DNA of 64,000 nucleotides, taken from assembly GCF_047824785.1 (NCBI RefSeq), contig NZ_CP181167.1:310001-374000 (forward strand), written 5' to 3'. Source of the stretch: Nitrobacter sp039808345 (GTDB lineage Bacteria > Pseudomonadota > Alphaproteobacteria > Rhizobiales > Xanthobacteraceae). Of the stretch, positions 27,784 through 34,858 are shown one piece after another. The translations under genes were made by a program, and so were the position numbers. Positions within the stretch are counted from its first letter, which is position 1. Each line of letters opens with the position of its first letter. A model generated the notes under the pieces. It had not been told where the DNA came from. It did no database searches and saw nothing but the letters and a program-made list of their open reading frames with translations.

Positions 27784-28732
27784 ATAGCTCGGATTGGGCT
27801 TCGACGGAAGGCCTTCTGGTAGCCTTTCCGGGAGTCTTGGCCTTGCCGGGGCGTCCTGCCGTCATCCTGGTATAAAGCTCGAACAGCTTTTCCAGCCGCT
27901 CGGTGTCGTTCCGGAACCGGCGGCCGATATAGATGCGCTCCAGCACCTCGTCGTTGCGCTCATGGGCCTCGCGCAGGTCGGCGGGCATCTTTTCGGGATC
28001 GTAGAGGTCGGCGATGGTCTTCGGGAAATGCGCCTCACGCGCCAGCAGAATGTCCTCGGCGCAGCGGGTCAGGTCGGCCTTGTTCTTCTCGGTGAGCGTC
28101 GGGACGGGAAAGGTGTTCCAGCCGAGAGTGTTGGAATAGGCAAAGTCGGTCCTTGTCCTTCCACAAACCGTAGCAATCCAAGTTCGATGAATCTTTGAGG
28201 CCAACAGTGCAAACACCCAAAGCGGGGGATCGTAAACCGCAAAATTTTGACTGCTAATAATTGCCCCTTGGTGGATCAAGCCAACAGGAAGATAAAATCG
28301 ACGCTCTGAGGTAATACGAGGAACAACGATCGCAACTTCGTTGCCTCTCTGCCTGACTTCGCCAAAGGAAAAAGGAATCCTGGACAATTCTTGCGTTGCA
28401 GCACGGTTGGATGCTGATCGAACCTGCCGAACCTGCTCAAACCGACTCTTCAAGAATGCGTTGTCAGCTGCCATTCTATATTGATCTGGCAAAACCCAGA
28501 TACAATTCCTCTGTATACCGTTTATGAATTCATATGATCCAACGAAAGTTCTTATGAAGCTGGAATCAACTCCGTGATTCTTGATGGCAGCGTGTGCTTC
28601 TTCCTGCGATAGTAGAAGGGCGCCACCATCATTAGGCATGTTTCCGAACAACATCTCGGGCATTCCGAATAATGCTCCGCGAGCAGCAGAAACCTCGATG
28701 TTAAATCCAGAGATCAAATATCCATTGATATT
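27782..28732 (-). pseudogene. DNA methyltransferase, C-terminal part (after IS3)
   Basis: Continues the methyltransferase at 29996-31520 on the other side of IS3. Reading starts at the IS edge with NGYLISGFNIEVSAARG, then MPEMLFGNMPNDGGALLLS, IPFSFGEVRQRGNEVAIV and FAYSNTLGWNTFPVPTLTE, the target-recognition half of large class I N6-adenine methyltransferases. It ends VEAQSEL with a stop at 27782, 26 bases before parD. An internal start at 28717 could yield a 311-residue fragment without the catalytic domain. Compared with relatives, about 100 residues between the two halves appear to be missing. Confidence 0.8.
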
Positions 28733-28793
28733 TGAGGTGGACCCGCTTGGTGAGACAGTTTGGCGGCCTGGCTAAGGTGGATCGGGTTCGTTT

Positions 28794-29630
28794 CTACGCC
28801 GCCAATTGCTCCGTCATTTCCGCCATAGCATGGACTTCGTCGGGCGTCCTGCCGGCGAAGGTCGAGTGCGGGCGTCGCCGGTTGTAATAGTCTATCCAGG
28901 AGCCGATGCCGCAGCGGGCTTGGCTTCCCGTTTCGAATGTGCTGAGGAAGACGCACTCATATTTGAGGCTGCGCCACAGTCGTTCGATGAAGACGTTGTC
29001 CATCCAGCGGCCGCGCCCGTCCATGGAGATGCGGATGCCGGCATCCTTCAGCGTCGTCGTGAAGGCGAAGCTAGTGAACTGCGAGCCTTGGTCGGTGTTG
29101 AAGATGTCGGGCCTGCCATGGCAGGCGATCGCCTCTTCGAGAGCGGCAACACAGAAGTCGGCATCCATCGTGTTCGACAACCGCCAGGCCAGGACCTTGC
29201 GGCTGAACCAGTCCATGATGGCCACGAGGTAAAGGAAGCCGCGCCGCATCGGGATATAGGTCACATCGGCACACCAAACGTGATCCGGCCGCTCGATCGC
29301 CAGGTGCCGCAGCAGGTAGGGATAGATGCGATGCTGCGGATGCGGCTCGCTGGTTCTCGGCGCCTGGTAGATCGGCGACAGACCGATCTTGCGCATCAGC
29401 CGCCGGACCCGCTTGCGACCCACGCACCAGCCCTGACGCCGCAGATGCCGGGCCATCTGCCGGGAGCCATACCAGGGCGTCTCCATGAAGGCCTCGTCGA
29501 TGGTGCGCATCAGTTCGAGGTTCTCGGGCGTCTCGCCGGCGGGCTGTCGGTAGAACGACGCCCGCGAGATCGAGACCAGTTCGCACTGGCGGCGGATCGA
29601 GAGCCGGTTGTGATCGGGGTCAATCATCAT
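28794..29630 (-). CDS. IS3-family transposase OrfB
   Basis: DDE catalytic part, 278 residues from the ATG at 29630. An N-terminal HTH_21-like block is visible (LSIRRQCELVSISRASFY). The integrase core has WCADVTYIPMRRGFLYLVA (Asp), DIFNTDQGSQFTS (Asp) and FIERLWRSLKYECVFL (Glu). The end reads RRRPHSTFAGRTPDEVH. It is normally made as an OrfAB fusion: the -1 frame is open from the T6G site in orfA straight into this frame. Confidence 0.9.
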   Translation of the reverse strand: MMIDPDHNRLSIRRQCELVSISRASFYRQPAGETPENLELMRTIDEAFMETPWYGSRQMARHLRRQGWCVGRKRVRRLMRKIGLSPIYQAPRTSEPHPQHRIYPYLLRHLAIERPDHVWCADVTYIPMRRGFLYLVAIMDWFSRKVLAWRLSNTMDADFCVAALEEAIACHGRPDIFNTDQGSQFTSFAFTTTLKDAGIRISMDGRGRWMDNVFIERLWRSLKYECVFLSTFETGSQARCGIGSWIDYYNRRRPHSTFAGRTPDEVHAMAEMTEQLAA

Positions 29631-29647
29631 TCTCCTCCGATCCAGGC

Positions 29648-29929
29648 TCAGCGATCGAAGGCCTTGGCCAAAAAATCCCGCTCAACGACAAGCTGGCCAA
29701 TCTTGGCGTGCAGCTTGGTCACCTCGGCTTCCCGGCCGACCTGCGCATCAGCAGCCTTGTCGTCGAACGTCTTGGCCAGGTTCTCGATGGCCTGCCGTTT
29801 CCACTGCGTAATCTGGTTCGGATGAAGCTGGTGCTTTGTCGCCAGTTCCGAAATCGTCCGCTCGCCACGGATCGCCTCAAGCGCAACCTTGGCCTTGAAC
29901 TCAGCCGTAAATCGTCTGCGTGTCTTCAT
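29648..29929 (-). CDS. IS3-family transposase OrfA
   Basis: A 93-residue DNA-binding subunit. It begins MKTRRRFTAEFKAKVALEAI, a Tnp_1/IS911 helix-turn-helix, followed by KHQLHPNQITQWKRQAIEN and a leucine-rich coiled coil (VTKLHAKIGQLVVERDFLAK). Near the 3' end the zero frame reads GAT TTT TTG, a T-TTT-TTG heptamer at 29675-29669. A -1 slip there gives an uninterrupted fusion to OrfB. It is complete. Confidence 0.9.
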   Translation of the reverse strand: MKTRRRFTAEFKAKVALEAIRGERTISELATKHQLHPNQITQWKRQAIENLAKTFDDKAADAQVGREAEVTKLHAKIGQLVVERDFLAKAFDR

Positions 29930-29995
29930 ACCGGATCGTCCTTTTCATCGGGCGATCCACCTTATGCCCCTGTCTCAGAAACCGGCACCACCTCA

Positions 29996-31520
29996 CTTCA
30001 AGGTCCTCTTTCTGTTCCGATGTCTGCTGTTGGCTTCCTCGATACGGCGGATTCCCACAGATGTAAGTTTCGCCGCCCTCGTTCTCAAAATCGATCTGCG
30101 CCTGATCGAGCGGGGTGTGAAACAGATCATCGGCCTGATGCTTTACGCCTGTCCCAGTTGGCGGGCAGATGCTCAACCAATCGAGGCGCAGCGCGTTGCC
30201 GCAGGTGATCCAGTTCTCGGCGTCGAGCGGCAGAAACTCGGCCAGCGCTTCCTTCTGACCACGATAGAGCACGTCGCATTGATACTCCGCGATGATCAGC
30301 GCAAGGCGCGCGATCTCGGCCGGGAAATCGCGCAACTCGATGCCGCGAAAATTGGTCAGCGGAATCTCGCTCTTGCGTCCGTCCTCTTTGCGCCGCCTGT
30401 TGATCTCCGCCTCAATGGCCCGCATTTCCTTGTAGGCGATGACGAGGAAGTTGCCGGACCCGCAGGCTGGATCGAATACCCTGATCCGCGCCATGCGCTT
30501 GCGCAGGTTCAGCAACGTGCGGGCGTTGTCTCCGGCCTCATCGAGCTTCGCGCGCAGATCATCAAGGAAGAGCGGGTTCAGGACTTTCAGGATGTTCGGT
30601 ACGCTAGTGTAGTGCATCCCGAGCGCCCCGCGCTCCTCGTCCTCGGCGACGGCCTGGATCATCGATCCGAAGATGTCCGGATTGATCTTCTTCCAGTCGA
30701 GGCCGCCGATGTTGAGCAGATAGGACCGCGCGGTGCGGTTGAAACGCGGCACGTCGAGACTGCCGGAGAACAGCCCGCCGTTGACATACGGGAAAGCGTC
30801 CGCCCAGGGCCGTAGCTTGGCGTCGGCGCGGTCGGCGATTTTGGTGTTCATCGCCCGGAACATCTCGCCGATCACGAAATCAGTATCCGAGCCGTCGCGC
30901 GCGCTCATCTGCGCGATGGTGTCGGTGAACAGGCGCCCGCCCAGGAAAATGTCGGTATCCTCGGCGAAGAAACAGAAGATCAGCCGGGCCATGAAATGGT
31001 TCATGTCCGGACGCCGCGCGCTCGTGTCCCAATCGGGGTTTTCCTGCCGGAGCGCCAGATAAAGGCGGTTCAGGCGTCCCGTCGCCCGGATGTCGAAGGC
31101 GTTGTCGCTGATCTCGCGCACCGTCGAAATACCGGCGAGCGGCAGGAAGAATCCGAAATGGTCGGGGAAGTCGGCGTAAGCACAGACGATCGGCGCCGCG
31201 TCCGACACCAGATTCTCGGCCTCGAACCATTCGCCGTCCGTCGCCAGAATGAATTTCGCTTTCGCTTTGGCGGTCGCCGGACTCGCCTTCAACGCGGCCA
31301 GGGTAGTGCTCACCTCGCCATGCGGGGCGACGGCAATATGGATCTTGTCGCGTTGAAGCACGCCGCCGACATCGGAACTGTTGGTGTGTCCGGCGCGCAG
31401 CCGCTTGAGCGTCGTGTCCTTGTTTCCAAAGGCTTGCAGGAACCGCCAGGGAAACTCCGCCGGGTCGAACGGCTGCTCGGCGAGCGCCGATATGGCTTCC
31501 TCAATCTCGACGGCGTTCAT
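29996..31520 (-). pseudogene. Class I DNA methyltransferase, N-terminal part (before IS3)
   Basis: First gene of the defence-like operon. The start at 31520 (MNAVEIEEAISALAEQPF) is followed by an N-terminal domain with LIFCFFAEDTDIF, then LGMHYTSVPNILKVLNPLFL. The SAM-binding motif I is RVFDPACGSGNFLVIAYKEM, and the catalytic motif IV is YICGNPPYRGSQQQ, so it is an N6-adenine methyltransferase of the large MmeI/YeeA-like type. Coding homology ends after SEQKEDLE at the IS3 edge. With the 27782-28732 part it would make a protein of roughly 900 residues. The enzyme cannot be made whole here. Confidence 0.85.
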
Positions 31521-31845
31521 GTACTCCCCCGGCTTTTCCGCCGCCGACGCGGAAAGGCTCGATCTCAAGTCTTGGCGGCGCACGCCGAATGGCGTCAGTC
31601 TCAACGTGAGCCCTTGATAGTCTCTAATGCCTTCCCATGCTACGTGCCAGACATCAGTACATGGACAGATCACGGGGCCATCTATGCTGCGCAGGGCGCT
31701 CGGCCCCGCACCTAGAGCATTTTCCGGCGAAGTGGATGCCGGTTCGCCGCAACAAAATGCGTCAAAACAATAATCTAGAGCCTCGCTTCTGATTCAATCA
31801 GAAGCGAACGTGCTCCAAGTGCGGCGACCGGTTGAGAGGCAGCCG
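31521..31845. other. Island edge, noncoding, with a dispersed repeat
   Basis: No gene is supported. The promoter of the methyltransferase operon should lie at its left. The right half (31712-31817) is one copy of a dispersed hairpin repeat. This gap separates accessory DNA from chromosomal backbone. Confidence 0.5.
31712..31817 (+). repeat. Dispersed palindromic repeat, copy 1
   Basis: Layout: AGAGCATTTTCCGGCGAAG, then CCGGTTCGCC, AAAATGCGTCAAAACA and a second hairpin CGCTTCTGATT-CA-ATCAGAAGCG. Copies with matching order are at 33143, 44743 and (inverted) 56278. Confidence 0.75.
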
Positions 31846-32571
31846 TCAGGCGACGAGGCTCGCGAGCACGGCTTTCTCCGCGGCATGGACCGCATCGGGT
31901 GTTCCGACATGCATCCAGACGCCGTCGAGCCGCAGTCCGAACAGCCGGTCCCGCTCGCCCGCCCGGTCGAACATCGCGGTCAGCGGAAACTCGCCTGCCG
32001 GCGCGCCGTCGAACAGCGCGGGCGACAGGATGGCGGCCCCCGCATAGACGAACGGCACGACCTGGTTCTCTTGCCGCCTGCGAAGCGCTCCGTTGGGAAG
32101 CATGGCGTAGTCGCCGCTGCCGCAGTAGCCGATGCTGCTCGCGGTCGGCGCCATCAGCAGCAGAATGTCCATGCGTGCCGGATCGAAGGCCTCGGCCAGC
32201 CGCGTCAGGTTGGGACGCGCGCCGTCGATCCATATCGTGTCGGCATTGAGATGGAAGAACGGCGTCCCGCCCAGCAGCGGCAGGGCCTTCACCACCGCGC
32301 CGCCGGTGCCCAGCACCTGATCGCGCTCGTCGGAGATGATGATCTTCGGCCGGTCGCGCTGCGCGACATGCTCGATGATCTGGTCGGGCAGATAGCGCAC
32401 GTTGACGACAGCCTCGCCGACGCCCGCGTCCGCCAGCCTGTCCAGCACGTGATCAAGCAGCGGCTTGCCGGCCACGGGCACCATCGGCTTGGGCATCCGT
32501 TCGGTCAGCGGCCGCATGCGCAGGCCGAGGCCCGCGGCGAGAACCATGGCTTTGGTGGGAGGGGTCGTCAT
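31846..32571 (-). CDS. murU: MurU-like sugar-phosphate nucleotidyltransferase
   Basis: A 241-residue enzyme. The signature AMVLAAGLGLRMRPLTE and PKPMVPVAGKPLLDH is the nucleotide-binding start of sugar nucleotidylyltransferases. ADTIWIDG and a C-terminal WMHVGTPDAVHAAE follow. The short size and the neighbouring AmgK-like kinase point to N-acetylmuramate 1-phosphate uridylyltransferase (MurU), which makes UDP-MurNAc during cell-wall recycling. A hexose-1-phosphate substrate cannot be excluded. It is the last backbone gene before the accessory region. Confidence 0.75.
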   Translation of the reverse strand: MTTPPTKAMVLAAGLGLRMRPLTERMPKPMVPVAGKPLLDHVLDRLADAGVGEAVVNVRYLPDQIIEHVAQRDRPKIIISDERDQVLGTGGAVVKALPLLGGTPFFHLNADTIWIDGARPNLTRLAEAFDPARMDILLLMAPTASSIGYCGSGDYAMLPNGALRRRQENQVVPFVYAGAAILSPALFDGAPAGEFPLTAMFDRAGERDRLFGLRLDGVWMHVGTPDAVHAAEKAVLASLVA

Positions 32572-32574
32572 GTC

Positions 32575-32646
32575 CTAGGGTCCTGATTTCCGAAGTTCGC
32601 ATACCCTTGCCGCAACCTTTGATGTTAACTTCTGAACCACCACATT
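32575..32646 (-). repeat. Chimeric copy of the CTAGTGT hairpin repeat
   Basis: Begins CTAGGGTCCTGATTTCCGAA and runs through CATACCCTTGCCGCAACC, the inverted equivalent of the right half of the repeat at 46986-47061. It then joins AACTTCTGAACCACCACA, matching the right half of 46895-46972. Confidence 0.65.
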
Positions 32647-32807
32647 AACTCACGCACATTGTCGATTCAGCGAACTATAGCGTTTTCGAATGAGGATCAC
32701 GACCCGCCGCGAATCGCATCGATGACTGCGGCCATACACCCCTGAGATGATGACGAGGCCATGACATCGGGAGGCTGCCGGATTGATGATACGGGACGGG
32801 ATGCGGC

Positions 32808-33128
32808 TCAGGCGTCGGCCGTGGCGCTGTTTTGCCGGCCGGTCTTTTTCTTCTTGTCGGCCTGCTTCAGGAAATTGACGCCGATCTGGTCGCCATTGAC
32901 CCAGGCCAGTTCGCAGCGGCGATAGGCGAGACCCGTGGATGACAGCAGGAGGAAGAATTCCTTCAGATGCAGGCCTTCGATGGAGCCTTCGACGGTCAGC
33001 TTGGCTCCGATTTCCGACACATCCTCCATGGTGCAGTTGCGGCGCCAGGTGCCGTCGATGCCCATCATGTGCGCGCTGTAGCCGCGCTCGAAGGTGACGC
33101 GCTCGCCTTTACGTCGTTCCGTGCCCAT
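32808..33128 (-). CDS. PilZ domain protein
   Basis: A 106-residue single-domain protein. The start at 33128 gives MGTERRKGERVTFERG, with the RRKGER (R-x-x-x-R) motif. DVSEIGAKL (D-x-S-x-x-G) follows at about residues 40-48, the two elements that bind cyclic di-GMP. A beta-barrel-like end FLKQ and a Lys-rich tail (KQADKKKKTGRQ) close it. It may couple cyclic di-GMP to a cell-surface process. The longer upstream frame to 33371 includes a dispersed repeat and is not coding. Confidence 0.8.
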   Translation of the reverse strand: MGTERRKGERVTFERGYSAHMMGIDGTWRRNCTMEDVSEIGAKLTVEGSIEGLHLKEFFLLLSSTGLAYRRCELAWVNGDQIGVNFLKQADKKKKTGRQNSATADA

Positions 33129-33142
33129 GATGTGCTCCGCCT

Positions 33143-33210
33143 GTAGCGTTTTCGAGCGAAGTGGAATCCGGTTCGCGTGAAGAAAACGCGTCAAAACATA
33201 AAGATAGAGT
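33143..33210 (+). repeat. Dispersed palindromic repeat, copy 2
   Basis: TAGCGTTTTCGAGCGAAGTG, CCGGTTCGCGTGAAGAAAACGCG and TCAAAACA: GCGTTTTC pairs with GAAAACGC. Directly upstream of the PilZ gene. Confidence 0.8.
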
Positions 33211-33334
33211 CTTTCACCGTTTCCCTGAAGAGGTGAAGGACTCCAGGGAGGAGGACCGTGCCGCGATCCGAAGGATAGAACCGGCGTTGCGAGGCTACAG
33301 CCGCGACTTCTAAAAAGGCGTAAAACAAAACGCT

Positions 33335-34858
33335 TCAACCTGCCGGAGGCGGAACGTGTTTCTGGTACCACGCTTGCGCCGCCGACAAGGCCGGGTGCGC
33401 GAGCGAACGGGTGAGATAGGTCCAGATCCGGGGTTGGTGTCGCAGATAGTGTGGTTTGCCGTCGCGCCGATTGAGCCGCGCGAACGTGCCGAGCAGCCGG
33501 GTGTTGCGTTGCGCTGATATGACGGCATACCTCTCGGCGAAACCGGCGGGATCGAAATGCGGCTCGGATCCCATCCGCGTCTTGGCGTAACGGGTGAGCA
33601 AGGCGAGTTCGATCGATTCGGGAACGTCCACGCGCGCATCCTGCAACAGCGAGACCAGATCATAGGCGGCGGGACCGAGCACGGTGTCCTGAAAGTCGAT
33701 GATGCCGACCTTTCCGATATCGTGGCGCTGTTCCAGCCAGATCAGGTTGGGCGAGTGGAAGTCACGCAACACCCAGGTTGCGGACGCGGCATCCGGCTTC
33801 GCCAGCAATGCGCGCCAGATGGCCATGAATTCTGCGCGCAGGGTCTCGCCTGGTTCGATGCCGCGGTCGATCAGATACCAGTCCAGCATCAGGCCGACCT
33901 CGATCAGCATCGCTTCAGGGTCGAACGCGGGAATGGCGTAGGCCGTCTCCGCCGTCAAAGGAAGCGTGTCAGGCAGCGTTCGGCCGTGCAGTGCGGCGAG
34001 CAGATCGGTCGCCGCCCGATAGCGCTCGACGATCGGCGCCGGCGGCGTGCCTTCGACAAAGCCGGCGCTGCCGAAATCCTCGGTGATCAGGAATCCCGAC
34101 TCCAGATCGGCATGATGGATCTGCGGCGCGGAAAAGCCCTGGTCGCGCAGGCCGCGCGCGACGGCGACGAAGGGCTTGACGTCTTCGGCCAGATGCACCG
34201 CCGCGCTGTAGGACTTGCCGTCGTGGATCGCGGGGCCGTCGGACCGCTTCGGCGCGTTCATGAGGATGAGGCTGGCGTCGTCGCGGATCAGCCGGGCATA
34301 GGAGCGCGTCGAGGCGTCGCCCGCCATGCGTTGCCGCCTTGCGTCCAGATAACCGGCATCGTCGAGAAACCGCCGCAGCGCCGCCAGCCGCGCGACCTGC
34401 GCCGCGGCCTTGCCGTAGCCGGTGATTTCGGCGGCGCGCGCCGCTGATCCGAGCGCCGGGCGATGGCTGATGGCGATGTCGATCCGGTCGGCAGGCAGGC
34501 CGCCGGCGGCGCGCTCCGGCCATTCGATCAGGACCACCGCGTCCTCGGGCAGCGGCGCGAGACCGATCTCCTCCAGTTCGCCGGGACCGCTGATGCGATA
34601 GAGGTCGGCGTGAAGCAGGGGATACGGCGGCAGATCGTAATGCTGCGCCAGCGTGAAGGTCGGGCTCGGCACCTCGATCGTGTCGTCGCCCGCAAGATAC
34701 CGGATCAAGGCGCGGGCGGCCGCGGTCTTGCCCGCGCCGAGATCACCCGACAGCGTGACGACGTCGCCGGGACCGATCAGCAGCGCGAGGTCGGCCATCA
34801 GATGCGCGGTCGCGCTCTCGTCGACGAGCGCGACCCCGAATCTCGACGGCTCGCTCAT
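33335..34858 (-). CDS. tsaE: TsaE fused to AmgK-like sugar kinase
   Basis: A 507-residue two-domain protein. Residues 1 to about 150 are TsaE, the ATPase needed for the tRNA modification t6A: Walker A SGDLGAGKTAAARAL, then VPSPTFTLAQHY and LHADLYRI. From about 165 on is an aminoglycoside-phosphotransferase-fold kinase: MAGDASTRSYARL, then the catalytic VLRDFHSPNLIWLE and IIDFQDTVLGPAAYDLVSL. The kinase matches AmgK, which phosphorylates MurNAc/GlcNAc at the anomeric carbon. The start at 34858 overlaps the kinase gene stop upstream (ATGA). A MurU-like gene lies downstream, so the recycling route is locally complete. Confidence 0.85.
   Translation of the reverse strand: MSEPSRFGVALVDESATAHLMADLALLIGPGDVVTLSGDLGAGKTAAARALIRYLAGDDTIEVPSPTFTLAQHYDLPPYPLLHADLYRISGPGELEEIGLAPLPEDAVVLIEWPERAAGGLPADRIDIAISHRPALGSAARAAEITGYGKAAAQVARLAALRRFLDDAGYLDARRQRMAGDASTRSYARLIRDDASLILMNAPKRSDGPAIHDGKSYSAAVHLAEDVKPFVAVARGLRDQGFSAPQIHHADLESGFLITEDFGSAGFVEGTPPAPIVERYRAATDLLAALHGRTLPDTLPLTAETAYAIPAFDPEAMLIEVGLMLDWYLIDRGIEPGETLRAEFMAIWRALLAKPDAASATWVLRDFHSPNLIWLEQRHDIGKVGIIDFQDTVLGPAAYDLVSLLQDARVDVPESIELALLTRYAKTRMGSEPHFDPAGFAERYAVISAQRNTRLLGTFARLNRRDGKPHYLRHQPRIWTYLTRSLAHPALSAAQAWYQKHVPPPAG

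Larger units (their letters stand above)
28733..29995 (-). mobile_element. IS3-family insertion sequence
   Basis: A 1263-bp element with imperfect inverted repeats of about 26 bp at both ends. Each starts TGAGGTGG and has TGAGACAG 18 bases in (28733 on the left; complement from 29995 on the right). Two orfs are read on the minus strand, joined by a T-TTT-TTG slippery site. The flanking three bases differ (ATT and CTT), so there is no simple target duplication. It interrupts the methyltransferase gene. Confidence 0.85.

Noticed and set aside
33129..33371. Longer N-terminus for the PilZ protein
   Set aside because: The added residues read through the dispersed repeat at 33143-33210; the RRKGER motif sits normally at the start when 33128 is used.
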